DNA of 43,773 nt from WRDS01 sp964492775. GTDB lineage: Bacteria; Actinomycetota; Coriobacteriia; Anaerosomatales; PHET01. The stretch spans positions 1-43,773 of the forward strand of contig CAZBLH010000016.1 of the NCBI GenBank assembly GCA_964492775.1, read 5' to 3'. Below, piece by piece: positions 32,792 through 40,488 of this stretch (the stretch's first letter is position 1; each line of letters starts with the position of its first letter). The translations under genes and the position numbers were made by a program. The notes below the pieces were generated by a model. That model was not told the origin of the DNA. It saw only the letters and a list, made by a program, of their open reading frames with translations, and did not search any database.

Positions 32792-34266
32792 TGGATACGA
32801 ACGCGCGCCTACGGCAGCTTCCCAAAGTCGATGTCCTGCTCGAGCGGCCTGAACTTGCCGCCCTTGCAGAAGACGTCGGCCGCACCGTCGTCCTCGAGGC
32901 GGTTCGAGAGGCGTTGGATGCGGCGCGCGCCGCGATTCTCGCGACCCCCGATTGTCCGGAGTCAGCCTCGCCGGATGTGGCTGCCGGCCCTACTGCTGAC
33001 GAGATCGCCGTTGACGCGGCAGCACGTGTCCGGACCCGGGCGCGCACGTCTCTTCGGCGCGTCATCAACGCGACCGGGATCATCGTCCACACCAACATCG
33101 GCCGCTCGCCCCTAGCTTACGTGGCTGCCGACGCCGCGGCCGACATCGCGCGCGGGTACTCGACCCTCGAGTTCGATGTCGAGTCTGGCGCACGAGGCTC
33201 CAGGCATGCGCACGTCGAGGGGCTCATCTGCAAACTGACTGGCGCCGAGGCGGCCATGGCCGTCAACAACAACGCGGCGGCCGTCCTGCTGGCCATCGCG
33301 GCGCTTGCGCGGGGCAAGGAGGCCATCGTCAGCCGAGGGGAACTCGTCGAGATCGGGGGCAGCTTCCGGGTACCCGACGTCATGCGCGAGAGCGGTGCGA
33401 CCATGGTTGAGGTCGGCACCACGAACAAGACGCATCTCCGCGACTACGAGAACGTCCCCCTCAAGGACGACATCGCCGCCTACCTCGACTACGAGAACGC
33501 GATCACCGAGAATACGGGCCTGCTCTTGAAGGTCCACACGAGCAACTACCGCGTCGTCGGTTTCACCGAGGGCGTGCCAGCTGCCGAACTTGTCGCGCTC
33601 GGCGCGCGCAACAGCGTGCCGGTGATGGAGGACCAGGGGTCTGGCGTACTCCTGGACCTCGCTCGCTGGAACCTCCCACACGAGCCGACCGTCGGCGAGG
33701 CCGTGGCCGCCGGGCTGGATGTCGTGACCTTCTCGGGTGACAAGCTCCTCGGCGGGCCCCAGGCCGGCATCCTCGCCGGTCGCTACCACGTTATCGCCGC
33801 GCTCAAGAAGCACCCGCTCGCGCGCGCCGTTCGGCTCGACAAGATGACGCTGGCCGCACTTGAGGCAACGCTGCGCCTCTACCTCGATCCCGAGCGCGCC
33901 GCCCGCGAGGTCCCCACGCTGCGCATGCTGTCGGCACCGCGTTCGGAGATCGCCGAGCGGGCGGAGCGTCTTGTGGGGCTGATCGAGGCCGCAGCGCCCG
34001 GGCGGTTCTCGCCGGTCGCTGCCGAGGATGTTTCGCGTGCTGGCGGCGGTGCGCTGCCGATGGCAGACATACCCACGAGCGTCGTGTCGCTCGTGCCGAC
34101 CGGCTGCTCGGTCGACGACCTCGAGCGGGCACTCCGTCTGGGCGAGCCGCACATCATCGCCCGGATCAGCGAAGGGCGCCTGCTGCTCGACCCGCGCACG
34201 ATCCTCCCCGACGAGGACGACGAGGTCGTCTCCGCGCTCGCTCGCATCGCTTCAGAGTGGAGGTAG
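32791..34266 (+). CDS. selA: L-seryl-tRNA(Sec) selenium transferase SelA
   Basis: A 491-residue PLP enzyme that converts Ser-tRNA(Sec) to Sec-tRNA(Sec) using selenophosphate from SelD. It has the N-terminal tRNA-binding region (RLRQLPKVDVLLERPEL), the RVINATGIIVHTNIGRSPLA motif, NNNAAAVLLAI, VRESGATMVEVGTTNKTHL-like sequence, SNYRVVGF, and the PLP lysine 318 in VVTFSGDKLLGGPQAG. The start is ATG 32791 with no ribosome site but a -10 box 7 bases upstream, so a leaderless message is likely. selB follows after 3 bases. Confidence 0.97.
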   Translation: MDTNARLRQLPKVDVLLERPELAALAEDVGRTVVLEAVREALDAARAAILATPDCPESASPDVAAGPTADEIAVDAAARVRTRARTSLRRVINATGIIVHTNIGRSPLAYVAADAAADIARGYSTLEFDVESGARGSRHAHVEGLICKLTGAEAAMAVNNNAAAVLLAIAALARGKEAIVSRGELVEIGGSFRVPDVMRESGATMVEVGTTNKTHLRDYENVPLKDDIAAYLDYENAITENTGLLLKVHTSNYRVVGFTEGVPAAELVALGARNSVPVMEDQGSGVLLDLARWNLPHEPTVGEAVAAGLDVVTFSGDKLLGGPQAGILAGRYHVIAALKKHPLARAVRLDKMTLAALEATLRLYLDPERAAREVPTLRMLSAPRSEIAERAERLVGLIEAAAPGRFSPVAAEDVSRAGGGALPMADIPTSVVSLVPTGCSVDDLERALRLGEPHIIARISEGRLLLDPRTILPDEDDEVVSALARIASEWR

Positions 34267-34269
34267 GCG

Positions 34270-36189
34270 GTGGGCGATTCGTCCCTCGTGCTCGGCACGG
34301 CAGGGCACATCGATCACGGTAAGTCCTCGCTTGTACGCGCGCTGACCGGTACAGATCCTGACCGCCTGAAGGAGGAGCGCGATCGTGGCATCACCATCGA
34401 GCTCGGATTCGCGCGGCTCGACCTGCCGAGCGGACGCAGTCTGGGCGTCGTGGACGTTCCCGGTCACGAGCGGTTCATCCGGCAAATGGTGGCGGGGGCC
34501 ACCGGTATCGACGTAGTGATGCTCGTCGTCGCCGCCGACGACGGTGTGATGCCCCAGACGCGCGAGCATCTCGCGATAATCGATCTTCTCGGCGTCGAGC
34601 GCGGCGTAGTCGCGCTCACCAAGGCCGACCTGGTCGACGAGGACTGGCTCGAGCTGGTCAAAGCCGACATAGAGGAGCTTCTTGCGGGGACGAGCATCAA
34701 AGGCGCTCCGATTGTGGGAGTCTCAAGCAAGACTGGGCAGGGACTCGACGAGCTCTTGGCTGCGCTCGATGAGGTTGCGACCGAGACGAGCAGCCGCCAG
34801 GCCGACGTTCAGATGCGCCTCCCTGTCGACCGCGTCTTCACAATCGCAGGTGCTGGCACCGTCGTCACCGGGACCATGTGGTCGGGCAGCGCTCGCGGAG
34901 ACGATCCCGTCGAGCTCTATCCGAGTGGCGAGACCGGCCGGGTCCGTGGCCTGCAGGTACACGGGGAAGCCGTGGAAGTAGCGCACGCCGGACAGCGCGT
35001 AGCGATGAATGTTGCTGGGATCGAGCGCGATCGCGTCTCCCGGGGCGACGTGATAGCCGCGCCCGGGACACTCGTTGCCACCGACCGTTTCGACGCGCGC
35101 TTCACGTACCTCGGGACGCCAGGCGACCCGCGCCCGTTCGTCTCCGGCGCGCGAGTACACGTGCACCATGGGACGCGCGAAGTGCTAGGCCGGGTGCTCC
35201 TGATGGATGCCGAGGAGTTCGTGCCCGGCCAGACGGGGCTTGCGCAGGTTCGGCTCGAAGAGCCGCTCGCACCGCGCTACGACGACCGCTTCATCGTGCG
35301 GAGCTACTCGCCGGTCTACACGATCGGCGGCGGGATCGTGCTCGACGCACTGCCCCCGCGCCGCACCAGCTTGAGGGCGCGCGAGCGGGAGCTGCTCGAG
35401 GCGCTCCTCGCGCACGATCTGTCCTCGGCAAGCGTCGGGTTGCTGGAGGCGCGCGGTCTGCCGATGACGAGCGCCGAGGTGGCCGCCGCGCTTGGCGTTC
35501 CGCGCGCGCGGGTAGCGGACCAGCTCAACAAGACGCCGCTCGCTACGACCATCGCCCGCATCGGCGGCGAGGCCGTCTTCATCGCGCCCGACGCGCTGAT
35601 GCATCTGCTGTCCGAGATAGACCGCTCGCTCGTCGAGTTCCACGAAGCCGAGCCCAAGGCCACCGGCATCGCCACAGCTGCCTTGCGCGCGCGGGTGGAT
35701 CGCAGGCTGAGCGCCAAGGCGTTTGATGCGATCATCGAGACGGCTGCCGAGCGCGGGCTGGTCGTCGCCGAGAAGGGACAGATCCGGCACCCGCAGGCGG
35801 CGGCGTCGGCGCTCGTCGAGGAGGCTCAGGCTGAAAGCAAGCTGCTTGAGCTGCTCTGCGGTCTCGGGTTGGCGGGCCAGGGGCCGCGCGAGCTTGCTGC
35901 ATCGGCTGGCACGGACCCAGGCGTCACGCGCAAGGTGCTCGGACGCCTCGTCGCCGATGGCCGTGTGGTGCGACTCGCAGGCGAGCTGCATTTCTCGGCG
36001 GAGGCGGTGGCAGGAGCTCGAGCGACGCTCGTCGAGTTCCTCAAGCGTCATCCCGAGGGCGCTACGACGGCGGACCTGAAGGATGCACTCGGCGTGTCGC
36101 GGAAGTATGCCGTGCCGCTTCTCGAGTACTTCGATACCACGGGTGTCACGCGGCGCGAAGGCGATCTGCGCCTCTTGCGCGACTCCTGA
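34270..36189 (+). CDS. selB: Selenocysteine-specific elongation factor SelB
   Basis: A 639-residue GTPase that brings Sec-tRNA(Sec) to UGA codons marked by SECIS hairpins. Residues 1-170 form the G domain, with GTAGHIDHGKSSL, DRGITIELGFA, VDVPGHERFIRQM and the NKxD-like TKADL. Elongation-factor domains II-III follow, then four winged-helix repeats from about residue 380, which bind the SECIS RNA (for example GLPMTSAEVAAALGVPR and GATTADLKDALGVSRKYAVPLLEYFD). The start is GTG 34270, with GGAGG 6 bases upstream, overlapping the end of selA. tRNA-Sec is not next to it. Confidence 0.97.
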   Translation: MGDSSLVLGTAGHIDHGKSSLVRALTGTDPDRLKEERDRGITIELGFARLDLPSGRSLGVVDVPGHERFIRQMVAGATGIDVVMLVVAADDGVMPQTREHLAIIDLLGVERGVVALTKADLVDEDWLELVKADIEELLAGTSIKGAPIVGVSSKTGQGLDELLAALDEVATETSSRQADVQMRLPVDRVFTIAGAGTVVTGTMWSGSARGDDPVELYPSGETGRVRGLQVHGEAVEVAHAGQRVAMNVAGIERDRVSRGDVIAAPGTLVATDRFDARFTYLGTPGDPRPFVSGARVHVHHGTREVLGRVLLMDAEEFVPGQTGLAQVRLEEPLAPRYDDRFIVRSYSPVYTIGGGIVLDALPPRRTSLRARERELLEALLAHDLSSASVGLLEARGLPMTSAEVAAALGVPRARVADQLNKTPLATTIARIGGEAVFIAPDALMHLLSEIDRSLVEFHEAEPKATGIATAALRARVDRRLSAKAFDAIIETAAERGLVVAEKGQIRHPQAAASALVEEAQAESKLLELLCGLGLAGQGPRELAASAGTDPGVTRKVLGRLVADGRVVRLAGELHFSAEAVAGARATLVEFLKRHPEGATTADLKDALGVSRKYAVPLLEYFDTTGVTRREGDLRLLRDS

Positions 36190-36321
36190 ATCCAAGATCC
36201 CCGGTTTTCCTCTCTCATTCGGAAATAAAAACGCGCAGCATCCGGGTATCAGTCCCCCGACGCGCGCCAGTGCGCGCCGGTCCGTGCTCGCCTTGTGCGC
36301 GTTCGAGGAGGGGAAGATCGA

Positions 36322-37707
36322 GTGGCTGATGACAGATCAGGACAACCTGTCCCTGCGGGAGGTATGGCAGACCGGGTTGCGGCTCTGATGCCGCAGCTTC
36401 GCGAGGATCTCAAGGAGCTTATCCGCATTCCGTCCGTCGCCACCCCGGGCTTCCCTGAGGAGCCGCTGTTTGAGGCGCACGACAAGGTGGTCGAGCTCCT
36501 GCGCGCCTCGGGGGTTGAGCAGATCGGCGATATCCGGCTTGAGGGGAAGACGGCGCCGGTCGTCACCGCTGAGATCTCTGGGCCGGAGGGCAGCCCGACG
36601 GTGCTCCTGTACACGCACTAAGACGTCGTCCCCGCTGGTGACGAGTCTCTGTGGGACACCCCGCCGTTCGACCCGACCGAGAAGGATGGCGCCATCTATG
36701 GCCGGGGCGCCTCGGACTCGAAAGCCAATCTCGTCGCCATCATCGGCGCACTGCGCGCGTGGGACGGCAAACCGCCGGTGAGTCTGCGCCTCGTCTTCGA
36801 GGGCCAAGAGGAGTTTGGCAGTCCGTTCGACTTCTTCCCGCCTAAGGCCCCCGAGCACTTTGCCGCCGATGCGATCGTGATTGCGGATGTCGGCAACGTT
36901 CGGCCTGGCGCCCCGACGCTCTCAGTCGGGCTGCGCGGAGACGCCGCCATCAACGTCGAGGTTCGAACGCTCGCGGCCGACAAGCACTCGGGACAGTTCG
37001 GCGGTGCCGCTCCCGACGCCCTGCTCGTGCTGATCCACGCACTGGCGTCCCTGCATGACGAGAATGGTGACGTGGCAGTCCCCGGACTCAAGCGGACGCC
37101 GTGGACGGGCGCCTCCTACACTGACGAGGAGTTCCGCGGACTTGCCGAGATGCTGCCGGGAATGCCGTACATGGGCACCGGAACGCTCGGCGAGCGGATC
37201 TGGACCGGAGCCGCGATTACCGTAACCGGCATTGACGTGCCCTCGGTCGATGAGGCGGTCGCAGCGGTGCAGTCCTACGCACGCGCGCGGCTCAACGTGC
37301 GCGTGCACCCCGAGCAGCCCGCGCTCGAGGCCCAGGACGCGGTGGTGGCCCACCTCGAGAGTCTGCGACCGTTCGGTATTCCGCTCACAGTGATTCGCGG
37401 GGACGTGGGCGACGGGTTCGCGCCGTCTACCGACGGCCCCGCCTACGACGCGGCGCGGGCCGCGCTCAAGACGGCGTGGGGCACCGAGGCGACCTACATG
37501 GCAAATGGCGGCTCGATTCCGCTCGTCCGCTCTCTCGCCGATGCCGTGCCGGATGCGGAGTTGCTGCTCTTCGGGGCGAGCGACGGCTACAGCAACATCC
37601 ATGCGCCCAACGAACGGGTGCTTCTCGATGAGTTCGAGCGCTCGGTTGTCGTGAAAGCCGAGTTCTTCCGTGAATATGCCGAGAGATGGAAGGGGGCCGG
37701 CCGATGA
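36322..37707 (+). pseudogene. M20 family metallopeptidase with an internal TAA
   Basis: A 462-codon M20/dipeptidase-type zinc peptidase frame interrupted once by TAA at codon 100 (36619-36621). The sequence reads LLYTH-stop-DVVPAG where relatives have THYDVVP; a TAC to TAA change explains it. The His before and Asp after are the metal ligand and catalytic-support Asp, so the break is in the active site. The rest is intact: YGRGASDSKANL, FEGQEEFGSP, DKHSGQFGG and MANGGSIPLV. GTG 36322 has GAGGAGGGG 8 bases upstream. No recoding system known for TAA applies, so it is either a recent pseudogene or a sequence error. The transporter fragment after it overlaps by 4 bases. Confidence 0.85.
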
Positions 37708-38139
37708 GCGACGAGCGCACGCCGGTGGATGGCAAGGCGCCGGTCGAAGAAGCTGCCGCCGCCGAGGACAAGGACGGTTTCCAGTTCCCCACGTCCCTCA
37801 CCGTGCTCGCCATGGTGACGATCGCGGTCTGGATTTCGACGTTCTTCGTCCCGGCAGGCAGATACCTGCACGACGCCGACGGTGCCACCGTGGTCGGCAC
37901 CTACGAGAGGATCGACTCGCCCCGGGGCTTCGGCGAGCGTGTCAACGACCTGCTGATGGCTCCCGTGAACGGCCTGTACGGCATCATCAACTTCCAGGAC
38001 CCGGCAGACGTCGATGAGCCGCTCGTAGACGTTGCCGACGACCGCGGCTACCGGGTTCCTGACCAGGGCGTCATCGCGCCGTTCGGGTCAGGTCCGCTCT
38101 CGGGTGCCGTCGGAGTCTTCCTGTTCGTGCTAGCGATGG
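37704..38139 (+). pseudogene. YfcC-family permease, N-terminal fragment
   Basis: About 145 residues matching the start of YfcC/DcuC-like C4-dicarboxylate or amino-acid permeases: FQFPTSLTVLAMVTIAVWI, the FVPAGRYLHDADG motif, LMAPVNGLYGIINF, and GPLSGAVGVFLFVLAMG, where the second helix should begin. The family match stops near 38139; the frame then runs on as unrelated sequence to a stop at 38357. A full member would need about 300 more residues. ATG 37704 overlaps the M20 stop (ATGA), a common M20-YfcC pairing. The missing part appears to have been lost when this sequence became joined to the next fragment. Confidence 0.75.
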
Positions 38140-38721
38140 GCCAAGCCGGCGCTGGCGATCCTCGCCGCGATGATCATCGCTCTGGCGACTGGAGTTGTGC
38201 CTCCGGCGGTCGCCGGGCTCGTCGCCGGTTGCGCCATGGTCCTGTCTGGTGTCCTCACGCCGCAGCAGGCATACCGAGGCATCTCGTGGACGACGGTGGT
38301 GCTGGTTGCCGGGATGATGCCTCTGTCGACGGCGATGACGCAGACGGGGGCGGCTGATCTGGTCGCCGAGCGCTTGGTAGAGTTCGCGGGGCCTTGGGGT
38401 CCCTACGCCCTGCTCGCTGGCGTCTTCTTGCTCACCGCGCTTCTTGGCCAGCTGATCAGCAACATGGCGACGGCTCTGATCATCATCCCGATAGCGCTGT
38501 CTGCCGCAGCCGAACTCGGCTTCTCGCCGAGGGCTATGATGATGTCGGTCACCATCGCCGCGGGCGCTTCGTTCCTCACCCCCGTGGCCACTCCGGTCAA
38601 CATGATGGTCATGGAGCCGGCGGGGTATCGCTTTGGCGACTACTGGAAGCTCGGGCTCGTGCTGATGGCTCTCTTCTTCGTGGTGGCCGTTCTCTGGGTG
38701 CCCGTGATCTGGCCTTTGTGA
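38140..38721 (+). pseudogene. SLC13/DASS-type anion transporter, C-terminal fragment
   Basis: About 190 residues matching the C-terminal half of SLC13-type (divalent anion:Na+ symporter) permeases: KPALAILAAMIIALATGVVPP, GVLTPQQAYRGISWTTVVLVAG, MPLSTAMTQTGAADLVAE, NMATALIIIPIALSAA and TPVATPVNMMVMEPAGY. The frame is +1 relative to the YfcC fragment and has a TAG just upstream (38131-38133). The N-terminal helices of the family are absent. No ribosome site precedes the first ATG (38170), so it is unlikely to be made on its own. Confidence 0.75.
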
Positions 38722-38742
38722 TGCGCCTCGCGGCGCGTAGCG

Positions 38743-39111
38743 CTAAAACGAGGCCGGGGGCAGTGCTGCCCGTATCGGCGCGAACAGCAGCCAAGGCACG
38801 ACGAACTGTGCGACGACCATCACCGCAGGCGCGATCAGCAGAGCGGGCGTGCCCCAGCGCTTCGATAGCTTGAGCCCGGCCCAGTACAGCAGCGCGGCGA
38901 CGGCTACCGTGATCGCCCACCAGACGTACTTCGGGACATCGGTCACGAGCAGGAGCAACGCGGGAGGATTCTCCAAGAAATCGACGATCAGCGGTAGCTG
39001 GGCCATCCGCCCACGCGTCGAGGTGACGATTGCGACGATCGTCGCCGAGGCGGTTGCCAATGCCGATGCGGTGTACTCCCAGTGCTGGGGTTGCGGGGGC
39101 GGGTTCTGCAA
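38743..39111 (-). CDS. Small hypothetical membrane protein
   Basis: A 122-residue protein I do not recognise. The start is TTG 39111, with AAGGAG 5 bases upstream; an upstream frame without a ribosome site extends to 39240. The N-terminal 15 residues are Pro/Gln-rich and hydrophilic. Hydrophobic segments follow: a first at TASALATASATIVAIV, then ENPPALLLLVTDVPKYVWWA, ITVAVAALLYWAGL and LLIAPAVMVVAQFVVPWLLF, giving three or four helices. It is a single gene between two unrelated loci, with the convergent transporter fragment ending 22 bases away. Confidence 0.55.
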   Translation of the reverse strand: MQNPPPQPQHWEYTASALATASATIVAIVTSTRGRMAQLPLIVDFLENPPALLLLVTDVPKYVWWAITVAVAALLYWAGLKLSKRWGTPALLIAPAVMVVAQFVVPWLLFAPIRAALPPASF

Positions 39112-39130
39112 GGCGGCTCCTTCGTCATCG

Positions 39131-39164
39131 GGCGGTCTGGCGGCGACGCTCTCACGACCGCCAG
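39131..39164. repeat. Inverted repeats upstream of the small membrane protein
   Basis: GGCGGTC (39131-39137) matches GACCGCC (39156-39162) and CTGGCGG (39137-39143) matches CCGCCAG (39158-39164). They are alternative pairings in the upstream region of the minus-strand gene. The stretch 39165-39264 shows nothing else I can name. Confidence 0.3.
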
Positions 39165-39264
39165 AGGAGAAGCTATCACGCCGGGGCCCAAGGCGGAAAC
39201 GTCGGGAGCGCCATCGGCCGCATAGGCGGCTGCGTTGCACTTAAGAATTGGCGCGGCGGAGCAC

Positions 39265-39293
39265 TTCACAAGCGCGCGGCACCCTGTTAAGCT
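39265..39293 (+). promoter_or_regulatory. Promoter of the structured leader / ferredoxin-AOR operon
   Basis: TTCACA (39265-39270), a 17-base spacer and TAAGCT (39288-39293) predict a start near 39300, where the folded leader begins. It is the only convincing promoter found between 39112 and the ferredoxin gene. Confidence 0.6.
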
Positions 39294-39299
39294 GTGCCA

Positions 39300-39600
39300 G
39301 GTCGCTCTTCGGGGCGATTCATGAGGGCTCCGGCAAGCCCGCCAATAGGGGAGGATCGCCGCTTCCGAGCCGTTCCGCCTAAAGCACCAGCTCATGGTGC
39401 CATGGCGATTCGGCCGATAAGGTGTCATGGGGAAACCTCGACGCCCGCCGTTCCGCAAAGGGGGCAGTGCACGGCCAGCTGGCTGCGCACAGTTTGTGGA
39501 GGGCAAATTGCCGGGTTGTTCATGGGAAAGTCTCAGTCTCATAGAGTAGGTGTCTTCGCGGTCGTCGCCGATCCATGGATTGGCGACGACCGCGTTTTCC
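39300..39600 (+). ncRNA. Structured leader RNA before the ferredoxin-AOR operon, family unknown
   Basis: About 300 bases without a protein gene but dense in helices, lying between a promoter and a terminator. GGCGATTC (39313-39320) can pair over 8 positions with GGATCGCC (39353-39360), enclosing the hairpin GGGCT/AGCCC (39325-39340). A second copy of GGCGATTC (39404-39411) competes for the same partner. Other stems are GCACCA/TGGTGC (39384-39400), CCATG/CATGG (39400-39430) and a long imperfect hairpin (39467-39490). A leader that ends in a terminator and can switch pairing resembles a riboswitch. I do not recognise a named family; a Mo/W cofactor sensor would fit the downstream enzyme but is only a guess. 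A stand-alone small RNA is also possible. Confidence 0.5.
39557..39600 (+). terminator. Very strong intrinsic terminator in the leader
   Basis: Eighteen paired positions with one G-T wobble: CGCGGTCGTCGCCGATCC (39557-39574) against GGATTGGCGACGACCGCG (39577-39594), then TTTTCCTTT. It lies 109 bases before the ferredoxin start, so it must be bypassed or controlled if the upstream promoter feeds the operon. Confidence 0.9.
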
Positions 39601-39639
39601 TTTGTCCGCACGTGTAACTGACCAGCGAGAAAGGAGCGA

Positions 39640-39693
39640 ATGAGGGGAATCTCAGCAAGCTGTTCTAGTAGCGTTACTTCTAGAGAGGGTTAG
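39640..39693 (+). CDS. Small upstream reading frame before the ferredoxin gene
   Basis: A 17-codon frame, MRGISASCSSSVTSREG, with AAGGAG (39631-39636) 3 bases before ATG 39640. Six of 17 residues are Ser, plus one Cys. Its TAG (39691-39693) overlaps the GGAGGG ribosome site (39693-39698) of the ferredoxin gene, so ribosomes ending here would be well placed to affect ferredoxin initiation. The spacing is tight, and the frame may be chance. Confidence 0.35.
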   Translation: MRGISASCSSSVTSREG

Positions 39694-39708
39694 GAGGGAT
39701 TGCAGCGT

Positions 39709-40425
39709 ATGGCTGAGCAAATGGAGATGGTCCCCACGACCGGGGACGAGCATGCGCAGACCCAGGGTGGCCTTACCCGCCGTACGTTCGTCACGGCGAT
39801 GGGCTTCGCAACGCTTGCAGCGTTCCCGAGTGTCCGCCTCATGAATGGTGGCAAGAAGGCCATCATCGCGGATGCCAAGGGTGTGCTGTTCCACGACACC
39901 ACCAAGTGTGTTGCGTGCCGCCGCTGCGAGGTTGCGTGCACCGAGTTCAACGATGGCTACGGCAGCACCTACCACGCACGCGTCAAGGTCGGCCGCAACT
40001 TCGGTATCAGCAGCTCGGGCGGGTTCGCCAGCGGCAATGGTCTTGAGGGTAAGTACGGCAACTTCCGCATGGTCGCCGACACCTGCAAGCAGTGCCCGCA
40101 CCCCGTCTACTGCGCCGAGGCCTGCCCGGTTGGCGCCATCGTCGCCGATTCGGCAACGGGCGCTCGCGTCGTCAACACCGATGTCTGCATCGGTTGCGGG
40201 ATCTGCACCACGGCTTGCCCGTGGAAGATGCCGACGCTCCACCCGGTGACCGGCAAGTCGACCAAGTGCCACCTGTGTGGCGGCAAGCCCGAGTGCGCGC
40301 GTGCCTGCGTGACCGGTGCCATCCGCTACCTGTCATGGCGTGACCTGCGCGGCCAGGCGCCTGTTGCCCAGGCCAGCCTCATGCCGGGTTCGACCACGAC
40401 CGACTGCACGGGCTGCCACAGCTAA
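39709..40425 (+). CDS. Tat-signal 4Fe-4S ferredoxin subunit of an AOR-type enzyme
   Basis: A 238-residue iron-sulfur protein, probably the electron-transfer partner of the AOR-family enzyme encoded next. The N-terminus carries a twin-arginine motif LTRRTFVTAMGFATLAAF (Arg24-Arg25), suggesting folded export. Sixteen Cys then form four cluster sites as in DmsB/HycB-like subunits: CVACRRCEVAC (67-77), CKQCPHPVYCAEAC, CIGCGICTTAC and CHLCGGKPECARAC. A further CTGC pair ends the protein. E. coli YdhY, next to the AOR homologue YdhV, is a comparable arrangement. The start is ATG 39709, with GGAGGG 10 bases upstream; a TTG at 39700 would overlap it. Codon use is strongly biased, as expected for high expression. 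Confidence 0.88.
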   Translation: MAEQMEMVPTTGDEHAQTQGGLTRRTFVTAMGFATLAAFPSVRLMNGGKKAIIADAKGVLFHDTTKCVACRRCEVACTEFNDGYGSTYHARVKVGRNFGISSSGGFASGNGLEGKYGNFRMVADTCKQCPHPVYCAEACPVGAIVADSATGARVVNTDVCIGCGICTTACPWKMPTLHPVTGKSTKCHLCGGKPECARACVTGAIRYLSWRDLRGQAPVAQASLMPGSTTTDCTGCHS

Positions 40426-40488
40426 GGCGCACGCGCATCGGTTGATCACTCGATCATTCGCCGACTAGATCGGGAGGAGATAACAAGT

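Noticed and set aside
36190..36321. A tRNA-Sec gene next to selB
   Set aside because: I looked for a long acceptor stem, a TCA anticodon and a T arm. Only a GC-rich hairpin (36262-36277) is present, with no cloverleaf.
36619..36621. Recoding of the internal stop in the M20 gene
   Set aside because: The codon is TAA. Selenocysteine uses TGA and pyrrolysine TAG, so a nonsense mutation or a sequence error is more likely.
39300..39600. Cobalamin, FMN, TPP, SRP, RNase P or tmRNA assignment for the leader
   Set aside because: The conserved boxes of these RNAs are not present. I left the element unassigned rather than force a family.
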